The notes: generated by a model not told the origin, from the letters alone. A stretch of DNA of 64,000 nt from Comamonas kerstersii (GCF_008801935.1 NZ_VZOT01000002.1:401662-465661), one strand, 5' to 3'. Numbered from the stretch's first letter, positions 56,356-64,000 are shown. Numbers and translations are program-made.

Positions 56356-57846
56356 TTACACGTATTCCAGCTTCAGCAGCGCAGCCGTGCGCTGGCGCGT
56401 TTCAAAGCAGGCCTGCGCATCTTCACGCAGGTCCACCCCGTAGGTAGGGATGATGGTTTTGAGCTTGCCCAGCCAGCCATCGGGCGTGAGCTGCTGGTCA
56501 AAGCACTTTTGCAGCACCTGCAGCGCAATATAGGCGGCCGTGGATGCACCGGGCGAAGCACCCAGCAGCGCTGCCAGCGACTTGTCGCCAGACGCAATCA
56601 GCTCAGTGCCGAACTCCAGCGTGCCCAGCTTGTCCGTGCCTGGCTTGATGATCTGCACCCGCTGACCGGCCACGGCCTTGCTCCAGTCGATGGAGCGCGC
56701 CTGCGGGTAAAAGTCCTTGAGCATTTCGAACTGGTGCGCTTCGCTCATCAGCACCTGTGAGATCAGGTATTCGCTCAGCTCCCAGTTGTCCTTGGCCACA
56801 TCCAGCATGGGCAGCACATTGCCGGGGCGCACCGAGCGGAACAGATCACTCAGTGAACCCTGCTTGAGAAAGCGCGTGGAAAAACCCGCATAAGGCCCGA
56901 ACAGCAACGACTTCTTGCCGCCAATGATGCGTGTATCTAGGTGCGGCACAGACATGGGTGGCGAGCCGTGTGGGGCTTTGCCATAGACCTTGGCCTGGTG
57001 GCGATCTGCAATGTCCTCCACATCACAGCGCAGCCACACGCCGCTGACCGGAAAACCGCCGTAGCCGTGCCCTTCCGGAATGCCGGACTTCTGCAGCAGC
57101 TCCAGCGCCCCGCCGCCTGCACCAATGAACACAAACTTGGCGCTGATGCTCTGGTGCACGTGCGTCTGCGTGTGCTTGCAGCGCACCAGCCAGCGGCCAT
57201 CTTCCTGCTGCTCCAGATGATCCACATGCTGGTGGTACTGCACCTCCACACCGCTTTGCTGGCGCAGCTGCGCCACCAGCAGATGGGTGAGTGCGCCATA
57301 GTCCACATCGGCACCGCTGACAATGCGCGTCGCCGCCACAGGCTGGCCATCCGCGCGGCCTTCCATGATCAGCGGTGCCCACTGTGCAATCTGCGCGCGG
57401 TCTTCGCTGTACTCCATGCCACGGTAGCAGTGGTGGGCCGCCATGGCCTTGTAGCGTGCACGCAGATAGGCCACGTTCTCCTCACCCCAGACAAAGCTCA
57501 CGTGCGGACAGGGGTGAATAAATGCCTGCGGGTCTGGAATGCGGCCCTTTTGCACCAGGTAGCTCCACAGCTGGCGGGACACGTCAAACTCCGTGTTCAC
57601 CTCCAGCGCCTTGTGGATGTCCACGCTGCCATCGGCACGCGCAGGCGTGTAGTTCATTTCGCAGTTGGCCGCATGGCCTGTGCCTGCGTTGTTCCAGCCA
57701 TGCGAGCTTTCCTGGGCGCAGTCGTCCAGCGACTCCACCATGGTGATGGACAAGGAAGGCTCCAGCTCCTTGAGCAAGGTGCCCAGCGTGGCGCTCATGA
57801 TGCCTGCGCCAATCAGCAACACATCAGTCTGTGTGGAAGAGGTCAT
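56356..57846 (-). CDS. mqo: Malate:quinone oxidoreductase
   Basis: 496 residues. FAD site DVLLIGAGIMSATLGTLLKELEP (8-30) and MQO family blocks HGWNNAGTGHAANCEMNYTP and GGGALELLQKSGIPEGHGYGGFPVSGVWLRC, ending LASLLGASPGASTAAYIALQVLQKCF. It oxidises malate to oxaloacetate and gives electrons to the quinone pool; membrane-associated, flavin-dependent. It stands alone on the minus strand with a terminator. Confidence 0.96.
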   Translation of the reverse strand: MTSSTQTDVLLIGAGIMSATLGTLLKELEPSLSITMVESLDDCAQESSHGWNNAGTGHAANCEMNYTPARADGSVDIHKALEVNTEFDVSRQLWSYLVQKGRIPDPQAFIHPCPHVSFVWGEENVAYLRARYKAMAAHHCYRGMEYSEDRAQIAQWAPLIMEGRADGQPVAATRIVSGADVDYGALTHLLVAQLRQQSGVEVQYHQHVDHLEQQEDGRWLVRCKHTQTHVHQSISAKFVFIGAGGGALELLQKSGIPEGHGYGGFPVSGVWLRCDVEDIADRHQAKVYGKAPHGSPPMSVPHLDTRIIGGKKSLLFGPYAGFSTRFLKQGSLSDLFRSVRPGNVLPMLDVAKDNWELSEYLISQVLMSEAHQFEMLKDFYPQARSIDWSKAVAGQRVQIIKPGTDKLGTLEFGTELIASGDKSLAALLGASPGASTAAYIALQVLQKCFDQQLTPDGWLGKLKTIIPTYGVDLREDAQACFETRQRTAALLKLEYV

Positions 57847-57915
57847 AAATCAGATCAGTTTCTGCTGCAAACAGCCCCGCCATAGGCGGGGCATGGTGAA
57901 CGCGCTTGCGCCAGC

Positions 57916-58305
57916 TCAGGCCTGTGCAGGCACAAACGGCACCTGCACCCCCTCAGCAAAAATCACATAGGCGCGGCGCCAGGGCTGGTCATCCACCAGC
58001 TGCCAGCGGTGGCCCTGGCCTACGGTGTCATCAGCCCACAGCACATCACCGGGGTTGATACGCACCTTGCTGCCATCGGGCATCTCAAAGTCCAGCGTGC
58101 CGCTGAGGGTCAGCACAAACTGGTGGGCCGGGGCCGTATGCCAGTCAAAGCTGCCGCCCTGCCCCGTCTCACGAAACGAAATGCTGCGCGCACCTACTAC
58201 GCTGCTGATGAAGTCACCGCGCTCGCCGCCGGGCAGATCAATATGCCCATCCACAAAGTGCGACTTGCCATCGGGGCCGGTAAAAAGTTTCACGCATCGG
58301 ATCAT
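57916..58305 (-). CDS. Cupin-domain protein
   Basis: 129 residues. A single beta-barrel cupin with DWHTAPAHQFVLTLSGTLDFEMPDGSKVRINPGDVLWADD (His at about 57 and 61). The metal-binding set (HxH-like, E, H) is incomplete: HTAPAHQ and later a His near 96. Such small cupins act as isomerases, dioxygenases or sugar-binding modules; function unknown. It is downstream of the ABM gene and upstream of mqo on the same strand. Confidence 0.83.
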   Translation of the reverse strand: MIRCVKLFTGPDGKSHFVDGHIDLPGGERGDFISSVVGARSISFRETGQGGSFDWHTAPAHQFVLTLSGTLDFEMPDGSKVRINPGDVLWADDTVGQGHRWQLVDDQPWRRAYVIFAEGVQVPFVPAQA

Positions 58306-58416
58306 TGCTAGCGCCTTTCTATCAATCGGTTTCAGCTACTGTTTTTACAGTATTTCACAGCCATGCTCCAGGCTGAACCGCCATCCAGGGCTTTGCCGCA
58401 ATGTATCCGCAGTGGT

Positions 58417-58722
58417 TCAGGCGCTGTACTGCTCCAGGCATTCATAGTGAAAAGTGCCGGGTGCTTGCGCAAAATGCTCGCTGATGGCCGCGCGCCAGGC
58501 CGTAAACACCTTGGACTTGCGAAAACCCTCCATGTGGTCCTCCAGCGTCTTCCAGCGGATTTCAATCACGTACTGGCTGCGCTCTTCGATGCAGCGGCGA
58601 ATGCTGTAGCCCAGACAGCCGGGAAACGGCGCAATAAAAGACTGGGCCGCCTGTGTGATGGCGGCCTCAAATGCCTGATTCTGGCCGGGGTGGATATGGA
58701 GGGTGGTGACTTCAATAATCAT
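58417..58722 (-). CDS. Antibiotic biosynthesis monooxygenase (ABM) domain protein
   Basis: 101 residues from the ATG at 58722 (MIIEVTTLHIHPGQNQAFEAAITQAAQSFIAPFPGCLGYSIRRCIEERSQYVIEIRWKTLEDHMEGFRKSKVFTAW), a dimeric alpha/beta barrel of the ABM/LsrG type. Family members include monooxygenases, haem oxygenases and LsrG-type isomerases; without partner genes the reaction is unknown. It is followed by the cupin gene after 111 bp, possibly co-transcribed. Confidence 0.85.
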   Translation of the reverse strand: MIIEVTTLHIHPGQNQAFEAAITQAAQSFIAPFPGCLGYSIRRCIEERSQYVIEIRWKTLEDHMEGFRKSKVFTAWRAAISEHFAQAPGTFHYECLEQYSA

Positions 58723-59057
58723 GGCAATACTTTCTTTCTGCTCTGGCTCACGCAACCGCCGTGCGCAAGCCAGGAAGTAGACCGCGCTGCCCATCGCACA
58801 TGGGCAGCCAGAAAATACCGTATTGCATACCGGCTGCGCGTGGGCTGCTGACCATTGAGGCAGCGCGCAACCAAAATCAGAATTTACCGCTGCCAAAAAC
58901 CAAGGCTGTGGAAGGCAAATTTCAGAATTTGCCTATGTACAAAACTGCCTGTAACCAATAGTGTTTTCACACTGCACGCAGCACCACCCCATTGCTTCAC
59001 AGTCTGGGGCATTCCGGCCTCAGAGCTGACACTCAGAACAACAGACAGAAAGTTTTT
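58723..59057. other. Divergent intergenic region with inverted repeat
   Basis: A 335-bp gap between the ABM gene (minus) and the TPR protein (plus). GGCAAATT (58914-58921), TCAG, AATTTGCC (58926-58933) is a perfect inverted repeat, a candidate operator or hairpin. Otherwise nothing recognised; no gene of either strand is credible here. Confidence 0.4.
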
Positions 59058-60047
59058 ATGCACCACGCCCCCACGCGCGCAGCTGGCCTTGCGCCTCAGC
59101 CACTTCGCGCACTTGCGCTGGCCAGCCTGCTCAGTCTTCCGCTGCTGGCACACGCTGCAGACAATGCATCGGCCACTGCCGCCAGCGCCTCGCAGCAGCC
59201 CAGCGTGCCGCAGCCCACGGCATCCAGCACGTCCTCCCCACAGATGCAGGCTTCTGCCTTTGAGCAGGCCCGCGAACGCTTTGCGCAGGGTGTAATCGCC
59301 ACCGAGCAGAAAAAGTACCCGGAAGCCATTCAGATCTTTAACGCGCTGATCAAGGACTTTCCCAACCTGCCAGAGCCGTATAACAACCTGGCCGTGCTCT
59401 ATGCCTCGCAGGGTGACCTGGTGCAGGCCGCCAGCTTGCTGCAGCAGGCCGTGCGCATTGACCCCTACTACGCCTCCGGCTACGAAAACCTGGGCGACAT
59501 GTACACCCTGCTGGCCAACGAAGCCTATAACAAGGCCGTCTCGCTGGACGAAATGCGCACCGGCCTGCCCGCCAAGCTGGCGATGATTCAGCAAATCTTC
59601 CCCGACGGCCGCACCTCTATTGCTCGCACGCAGCAGAAAGCCCCAGCTGCGGCCAGCGCCCAGCCTGCCAGCCCTGCAGCGGCGCAGCCCCAGCAGCACA
59701 GCCCCCATGCCCTCAGCATTGCGGTGGAGCATGCCGTCAAGGACTGGGCCGACGCCTGGGCCAGCCAGAACCTGGCGCGCTACTTTGCCGCCTATAGCGA
59801 ACAGTTCAAGCCCCTCAAAGGCAGTCTGGCCGCCTGGAAAGCAGAGCGTCGCGCACGCATTGAGGACAAGGGCTTTATCAAGGTGGACATCAGTGATCTG
59901 AAAGTCCAGATCCAGGGCAACCGTGCCACCGCCACCTTCCGCCAGCGCTACACCGCAGACAACTACCAGTCCAACGACCGCAAGACCCTGGAGCTGCAGC
60001 GCGAAGGCGACAAGTGGCTGATCGCCCGCGAATTCACCAACCCTTAA
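59058..60047 (+). CDS. Secreted TPR protein with Cds6/NTF2-like C-terminus (paralog B)
   Basis: 329 residues from the ATG at 59058; signal ends at AHA (residue 33). A Ser/Ala/Pro-rich stretch is followed by TPR units (FEQARERFAQGVIATEQKKYPEAIQIFNALIKDFPNLPEPYNNLAVLYASQGDLVQAASLLQQAVRIDPYYASGYENLGDMYTLLANEAYNKAVSLD, about 68-162). The linker (GLPAKLAMIQQIFPDG) and C-terminus (DWADAWASQNLARYFAAYSEQFKPLKGSLAAWKAERRARIEDKGFIKVDISDLKVQIQGNRATATFRQRY) align with paralog A, ending in an NTF2-like Csd6-type domain. Role probably in envelope or peptidoglycan; unknown. Confidence 0.82.
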   Translation: MHHAPTRAAGLAPQPLRALALASLLSLPLLAHAADNASATAASASQQPSVPQPTASSTSSPQMQASAFEQARERFAQGVIATEQKKYPEAIQIFNALIKDFPNLPEPYNNLAVLYASQGDLVQAASLLQQAVRIDPYYASGYENLGDMYTLLANEAYNKAVSLDEMRTGLPAKLAMIQQIFPDGRTSIARTQQKAPAAASAQPASPAAAQPQQHSPHALSIAVEHAVKDWADAWASQNLARYFAAYSEQFKPLKGSLAAWKAERRARIEDKGFIKVDISDLKVQIQGNRATATFRQRYTADNYQSNDRKTLELQREGDKWLIAREFTNP

Positions 60048-60424
60048 GCCGCAGTGATCTGGGCGGCAGTCACCACCACCTCAATGCGCCAGTCCGGGTG
60101 AATGGTGGGGCCGAGCACCGTGCAGCGTGGGGGGGTGTGACCGGGCACGACCCAGGCGTCCCAGACTTCGTTCATCACATCAAAGTCCTTGGGGTCACGA
60201 ATAAAGATCTGGCACGACAGGATGTGCGCCTTGCTGCTGCCAGCCTCAAGGAGCAGACGCTCCACATGACCCAGCACCTCCGTGGTCTGGGTGCGCATAT
60301 CGCCCTGTGGGTTGTTTTCAGGCACCTGGCCTGCCAGATACACCGTGCCGTTGTGGATGGCAATTTCAGACAGGCGCTGGCCCACATAGTGGCGGGTAAT
60401 GGGGCCGGATTGGGAGATGGTCAT
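60044..60424 (-). CDS. RidA-family protein (YjgF/YER057c/UK114, YoaB-like)
   Basis: 126 residues from the ATG at 60424 (MTISQSGPITRHYVGQRLSEIAIHNGTVYLAGQVPENNPQGDMRTQTTEVLGHVERLLLEAG); a start at 60469 would add 15. The C-terminal catalytic Arg is in HTPPRCTV. RidA hydrolyses reactive enamine/imine intermediates from PLP enzymes; the YoaB group has the conserved Arg but its role is less clear. Convergent with the TPR gene, overlapping its 3-prime end by 4 bp. Confidence 0.87.
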   Translation of the reverse strand: MTISQSGPITRHYVGQRLSEIAIHNGTVYLAGQVPENNPQGDMRTQTTEVLGHVERLLLEAGSSKAHILSCQIFIRDPKDFDVMNEVWDAWVVPGHTPPRCTVLGPTIHPDWRIEVVVTAAQITAA

Positions 60425-60660
60425 ATCCAATGCGCTGCCATCGCTGGTAGCAGCGCCCTTCGTATTCATAAAACATCGGAGGGTAAGCCACTTTGTTTGC
60501 GCTTGCGATCAAACAGGCTTTTACCCTTTTAGCCAATCACAGCATACGCTGCTAGCTATCAAAAACACGCTGACAGGAACAAGCAAGACACCTGCACATA
60601 CAGACGCGATCAGCATGGTGTTTACCCAAAGGTTTTCAGCCAAGCAAACAAATAAATACA

Positions 60661-60679
60661 ATTGAGAAGTAATCTCATT
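60661..60679 (+). promoter_or_regulatory. Fur-box-like site before the siderophore receptor gene
   Basis: ATTGAGAAGTAATCTCATT (60661-60679) is a near-palindrome like the Fur consensus TGAGAATNATTCTCA. It sits 14 bp before the ATG at 60693, so it overlaps the leader or promoter. Regulation by Fur is inferred. Confidence 0.65.
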
Positions 60680-60692
60680 TACAAATCTACTT

Positions 60693-62846
60693 ATGCTGAC
60701 CTCCATTGCTTCTCCTTGCAAACGCAGCGCTATTGGCTTAGCAGTCATTGCCACCTGCCTCACCACAGGCGTACACGCACAAACTTCGACGACGCCAAGT
60801 GCTGAAGACGCACCCACCCTGTCCACCGTCCAGGTGCGTGACCAGTACGAACGCGAAGACCTGCCCGCCCTGGCCCCCGGCCGCAAGACTGCCAAGGGCG
60901 CACGTCTGGGTATTCTGGGCGCCACTTCCACCATGGATGCACCCGTGCATGTGAATGCCTATACGCGTGAGTTGGCCGAAGACTGGTCTGCCCTGTCCCT
61001 GCAAGACGTGCTGGAGAACGATGCCGCGGTGGTCTTCACCACCAACAAGGGCCACTTGCTGCAGAACTTCAATCTGCGCGGTCTGGATGTGAATGCCATG
61101 GACATTGCCACCAACGGCCTGTACGGCATTGCCCCCGCCAACTCCGTGCCGATTGAAATGTTTGAGCGCGTCGAAGTCATGCGTGGCCCCAACGTATTGC
61201 TCTCTGGCATGACACCCCAAAGCAGCGTGGCCGGTTCTGTGAACATGGTCACCAAGCGTGCGCTGAGCCAGCCGATTGCTGAGCTGACCACCACCTGGGT
61301 GTCTGATGGCTATCTGCAAGCCCATGCCGATGTAGGCAAGCGTTTTGGCGAAGAGCAACGCCTGGGCATTCGCTTTAACGGCGTGTACGGCTCTGGCGAA
61401 ATGGGCGCCGAAGGCGAAGACCAAAAACGCCGTGTGGGCGCGCTGGGTCTGGACTACATGGGCGACCGTGCGCGCCTGTCGCTGGATGTGTATGACAGCA
61501 CCACCAAGATCGATGGTGGCAGTCCGGCTATGTTCAACTTCACGGGCGTAGGTGCCATCAAGGGTGTTGGCCAGTTACTGGCTCCTCCTAAGGGTGATGT
61601 GAACCTGTTCCAAGGCACCCACGGCGAATACACCAACAGCGGCGCTTTGGCGCGTGCAGAGTTTGACTTCACGCCCAATCTGCAAGGCTATCTGGCAGCC
61701 GGTGGCTCCCAATCGGAAGGCCAAGGCTTGCTGTTCGGCACACGTGCTGTAGTCACCCAGGCCGACGGCACCACCCGCGGTGCCATCTACAACGTGCACG
61801 CCCAATCCAAGCGCCGTACAGCAGAAGCTGGTTTGATCAGCAAGTTCAACACCGGCGATGTACAGCACCGCATGCAAGTGTCGTACAACATCCTCAAAAC
61901 CGAGGACGGTTCGTACAACACGGCCTGCAACTACTGCTACACCACCAATATGTACAACCCCGTGCAGCCCACCTTCCCGGCTGCACCCCAGTGGAAGGGC
62001 TATCAAAACGAAAGCGAGTTCTCCTCCATCGCCTTGGCTGACGTGATGGGCTTTGCCAACGACAAGGTGCTGCTCACCTTGGGAGCGCGCTACCAAACGG
62101 TGAAAACCCCGCTGATCAGTACCAAATCCTCCAACTACAGCGAAAGCCAACTCTCGCCCATGGCGGGCATCGTGGTGCGCCCCTGGGGTGAGCAAATCTC
62201 GCTGTTTGCCAACTACAGCGAAGGCCTGCAACCCGGCAGCATCGTGGGTGCGGGCTACGCCAATGCAGGCGAAGCCCTGTCCCCCATGCAAACCAAACAG
62301 TCGGAAGTGGGTGTGAAGTTCCAGTCGCAGCAAGTCACCCACACCGTGAGTGCCTTCCGCATTGAAAAACCCTCGCTCATCACCGACAGTGCCAACAACC
62401 AAGTGGCTGATGGTGAACAACGCTTAACGGGCGTGGAATGGAGTGCATCGGGCCAGCTCACCTCGACCGTGACGCTGCTCGGCGGTGTGGATTACATCAA
62501 GTCGCGCCAAGTCAATACGGGCAAGGAAAACTTCGGTGTTCCCAAACTGCGTACCCGTATTGGTGCGGACTGGGCCACCCCTATCCAAGGCTTGACCGTG
62601 GGCGGCCGTTGGCTGTACACCGGCCAGCAATGGGTCAACTCCGCCAACACCTTGCGCGCCCCCGCCTGGAACCGCATCGACCTGATGGCCAAGTACGACA
62701 CCAAGTTCGGCACCACCCCCGTGCGCTTCAATGCCAGCGTGGAAAACGCCACCAATAAGAACTACTGGATTGGCATGTTTGGTGACGGCTTTGTGATGCC
62801 CGGTGCACCGCGCACCTTCCGCGTCTCAGGCACTGTGTCGTTCTAA
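60693..62846 (+). CDS. TonB-dependent siderophore receptor
   Basis: 717 residues. The signal ends near VHA (residue 29). The plug (SLQDVLENDAAVVFTTNKGHLLQNFNLRGLDVNAMDIATNGLYGIAP; MFERVEVMRGPNVLLSGMTPQSSVAGSVNMVTKRA) belongs to the FhuE/FpvA type (CirA-like plug with MRGP motif); the barrel ends FRVSGTVSF. It imports a ferric siderophore across the outer membrane. No siderophore biosynthesis genes are nearby, so it may use xenosiderophores. A Fur box precedes it. Confidence 0.92.
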   Translation: MLTSIASPCKRSAIGLAVIATCLTTGVHAQTSTTPSAEDAPTLSTVQVRDQYEREDLPALAPGRKTAKGARLGILGATSTMDAPVHVNAYTRELAEDWSALSLQDVLENDAAVVFTTNKGHLLQNFNLRGLDVNAMDIATNGLYGIAPANSVPIEMFERVEVMRGPNVLLSGMTPQSSVAGSVNMVTKRALSQPIAELTTTWVSDGYLQAHADVGKRFGEEQRLGIRFNGVYGSGEMGAEGEDQKRRVGALGLDYMGDRARLSLDVYDSTTKIDGGSPAMFNFTGVGAIKGVGQLLAPPKGDVNLFQGTHGEYTNSGALARAEFDFTPNLQGYLAAGGSQSEGQGLLFGTRAVVTQADGTTRGAIYNVHAQSKRRTAEAGLISKFNTGDVQHRMQVSYNILKTEDGSYNTACNYCYTTNMYNPVQPTFPAAPQWKGYQNESEFSSIALADVMGFANDKVLLTLGARYQTVKTPLISTKSSNYSESQLSPMAGIVVRPWGEQISLFANYSEGLQPGSIVGAGYANAGEALSPMQTKQSEVGVKFQSQQVTHTVSAFRIEKPSLITDSANNQVADGEQRLTGVEWSASGQLTSTVTLLGGVDYIKSRQVNTGKENFGVPKLRTRIGADWATPIQGLTVGGRWLYTGQQWVNSANTLRAPAWNRIDLMAKYDTKFGTTPVRFNASVENATNKNYWIGMFGDGFVMPGAPRTFRVSGTVSF

Positions 62847-62971
62847 GAGTCGCTAAGCAAGCAAGGCATGTGCTCCGCTGCGGTCCTCTGCTGACTGCAG
62901 CGGGTAAAGCTGGAATCTGCCCACACCAAAGGTAGCAGACGCCCCCAAGCGTTTGCAGCCTTTTTGGCCTC

Positions 62972-62994
62972 TAGTGCTTATGTAGCAAGCGCTA
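62972..62994. repeat. Short palindromic repeat copy a
   Basis: TAGTGCTT (62972-62979) and AAGCGCTA (62987-62994) pair with one mismatch (G-T pair), followed by ATAGCTAT. It resembles the outer arms of the long repeat without the inner part. Confidence 0.6.
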
Positions 62995-63030
62995 ATAGCT
63001 ATCAAAAAAGGTTAGTGCAGCACTTGCCGC

Positions 63031-63198
63031 TTATTCCCAGCCCAGTTCGCGGAACTGGTTGTGCTCGCTGGGGTAGCTCCAGCTCGTAATCGTTTGCGCC
63101 TTGGCGTCTGCATTGGCAGCAGGCTTGGCAGGGCTCACAGCGGAGCAAGCGGTCAACGCAGCCACTGCTGCGCACAAAACAGTCCATCGAATCAACAT
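63031..63198 (-). CDS. Small lipoprotein, 55 residues
   Basis: From the ATG at 63198: MLIRWTVLCAAVAALTACSAV, with lipobox LTAC (Cys 18). The rest is a short tail SPAKPAANADAKAQTITSWSYPSEHNQFRELGWE. A longer frame starting at 63219 is possible. I do not recognise the family. It lies behind the siderophore receptor on the other strand; the ribosome binding site is weak (GAAAG). Confidence 0.6.
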   Translation of the reverse strand: MLIRWTVLCAAVAALTACSAVSPAKPAANADAKAQTITSWSYPSEHNQFRELGWE

Positions 63199-63363
63199 GG
63201 CAACTTTCTCTTCCAACATCCAAAAAAGGGGGCTACGTGCGCGCGTGTGAGTGCTTACACGCTAGGGTTTATACCTAGTTTTGATGGAGATTGCCTGAAG
63301 TCGCTTGGATACTCTATGAATATTTTGGCCATTCGGGGAATGGTTGATGGATCTTTTGGCGTG

Positions 63364-63386
63364 TAGCGCTTATGGGGTAAGCGCTA
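63364..63386. repeat. Short palindromic repeat copy b
   Basis: TAGCGCTTA (63364-63372), TGGGG, TAAGCGCTA (63378-63386), then GCAGCTAT. Confidence 0.7.
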
Positions 63387-63736
63387 GCAGCTATGGATTT
63401 TGGTGATTGTTTGCGACTGTTGTGTGTTTGATGGCTGAACCGGCTTGTCGCGCCGGAGGCGACTTACTTTTCTTGCTCGCGCAAGCAAAGTAAGCAAAAG
63501 AAGCGCGCCCTGCTACCTGCGTCTCTCCTGCGGTGCTCGCCTGCGGGGTGCGCCGCAAAACTCGCTACGCGCTGGTAGCGCTTCGCTCAAACAGCTGCAG
63601 CGAGTCAGATCACGCAGCGTGTGCGTCCTGCGGCGCACACGCCACCCCACAGGCTGTGCGCCTCGGCGCAGGTAGAAGGGAGTGAACAGCCGCTGTAGTG
63701 TTGGCTGCTGTGATTTATTTATAGTTTTTATAGCTG

Positions 63737-63760
63737 CTAGCGCTACTGTACAAGCGCTAG
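63737..63760. repeat. Short palindromic repeat copy c, cut by an insertion sequence
   Basis: CTAGCGCT (63737-63744) pairs with AGCGCTAG (63753-63760), and GCTG before it matches the expected flank. The right flank (GCAGCTA) is missing; instead GGAACCTCTG begins. The break falls at CTAG (63757-63760). Confidence 0.7.
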
Positions 63761-64000
63761 GGAACCTCTGCATAACTCGATTTCAAGCGTGATAGTGCTT
63801 GAACGAGTGTGATGTTCCCTTGCCCCTGGCGCTCAAGATGCCCGCGTTTCGCGGGCATCTTGCTTTTTATGCACCACACCAGGCTTGGATTGGCTGTTTT
63901 TCAGCAAACGGCCACGGGCCATCCACAAGTTCGCCAAGGCAAACAGGGTATGCAATTGCTGCGTGTTCTTTCTCAAGCCTCGGTAGCGAACTTTGACGTG
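63761..64000 (-). mobile_element. IS5-family insertion sequence, partial (continues beyond window)
   Basis: The end begins GGAACCTCTGCATAACTCG (63761-63779), a likely terminal inverted repeat. It is followed by a hairpin (AAGATGCCCGCG 63836-63847, CGCGGGCATCTT 63852-63863) and a transposase gene on the minus strand. Target sequence CTAG at 63757-63760 fits the YTAR preference of the IS5 subgroup. The other end is outside the window. Confidence 0.75.
63833..64000 (-). CDS. IS5-family transposase, C-terminal part
   Basis: A frame open at the edge and ending at the TGA 63835-63833 encodes about 55 residues: VKVRYRGLRKNTQQLHTLFALANLWMARGRLL and a variable tail KNSQSKPGVVHKKQDARETRAS. The pattern VRYRGL.KNT.QL..LFALANLWMAR is the standard C-terminus of IS5-family DDE transposases. 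The catalytic domain lies beyond the right edge. Confidence 0.8.
   Translation of the reverse strand, partial: HVKVRYRGLRKNTQQLHTLFALANLWMARGRLLKNSQSKPGVVHKKQDARETRAS

Larger units (their letters stand above)
63199..63760. other. Non-coding, repetitive region
   Basis: No gene is seen in these 562 bp. Notable items: TAGCGCTTA (63364-63372) and TAAGCGCTA (63378-63386), a perfect short palindrome; CTTACTTT (63463-63470) and AAAGTAAG (63487-63494) flanking TTGC..GCAA, a hairpin; GCGTGTGCG (63617-63625) and CGCACACGC (63634-63642), a 9-bp stem. The stretch 63445-63690 is GC-rich with CGCC-type motifs like known multi-copy intergenic repeats of the family (from memory). A frame of 76 codons at 63445 has no start signal and is not called. 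Confidence 0.55.

Noticed and set aside
62875..62903. CCGCTGC/GCAGCGG hairpin after the siderophore receptor gene
   Set aside because: A possible 3-prime structure, but without a T run and with a long loop; not called as terminator.
63445..63675. A 76-codon frame near the right edge
   Set aside because: It lies within hairpin-rich, apparently repetitive DNA and shows an Arg/Cys-rich composition unlike any real gene in this window.

Overview
The window looks like chromosome of a betaproteobacterium of the family Comamonadaceae, most likely Comamonas or a close relative. The evidence is protein similarity across the housekeeping genes (dnaG, rpoD, dxs, ppsA, pmbA), a Rieske oxygenase beside xseB-ispA-dxs, many organic-acid genes with no sugar-catabolic operon, and a palindromic intergenic repeat with GCGCTTG/CAAGCGC arms of a kind I associate with this family. 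I see no rRNA, tRNA, CRISPR array or prophage. The one mobile element is a truncated insertion sequence at the right edge.

Layout. 0-5 kb: 3-prime-truncated phoX-like phosphatase, acyl-CoA thioesterase, rpsU-yqeY, and a LysR regulator divergent from a tartrate/D-malate dehydrogenase. 5-14.3 kb: family III CoA-transferase, HxlR regulator, two-domain FKBP, sodium:solute symporter with its small DUF4212 partner, and divergent ppsA/ppsR. 14.4-20.6 kb: complete haem uptake operon hmuRSTUV behind a Fur box. 20.6-24.5 kb: efflux pump, a decayed metallo-hydrolase gene, and a reductase with a divergent LysR gene. 24.6-34.4 kb: PPK2, DUF4124 protein, epimerase, ferredoxin-reductase, Bug-type binding protein, pRiA4b ORF-3 protein, azurin, hemolysin-III-like protein, a frameshifted OmpA lipoprotein and a short-chain dehydrogenase. 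34.4-48.8 kb: transporters, pmbA divergent from darP-mog, two TakP-like TRAP binding proteins, xseB-ispA-dxs, Rieske oxygenase and sulfurtransferase. 49-55.2 kb: flhDC, dnaG, rpoD. 55.3-63.2 kb: two paralogous secreted Cds6/NTF2-like proteins around mqo, cupin and ABM genes, then RidA, a Fur-box-led siderophore receptor and a small lipoprotein. 63.2-64 kb: repetitive non-coding DNA and the end of an IS5-like element.

How it works together. PEP synthase and its regulator, malate:quinone oxidoreductase, tartrate/D-malate dehydrogenase, an acetate-type symporter, two 2-oxoacid TRAP binding proteins and a Bug protein together describe a gluconeogenic organism living on organic acids. Two Fur-controlled TonB receptors serve iron supply. 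Azurin sits behind an FNR/ANR-like site, suggesting oxygen-linked electron transfer.

No clearly new multi-gene system stands out. The best leads are (i) a palindromic repeat family whose arms form terminators and provide stop codons of neighbouring genes, with an IS inserted exactly in one copy; (ii) the paralogous Cds6-like secreted proteins with exchanged N-termini; (iii) RpoD with a long histone-H1-like N-terminus and a hairpin-rich leader; (iv) the rpsU-yqeY / dnaG-rpoD block split by about 47 kb; and (v) a 7-bp tandem duplication that frameshifts an OmpA-like lipoprotein.
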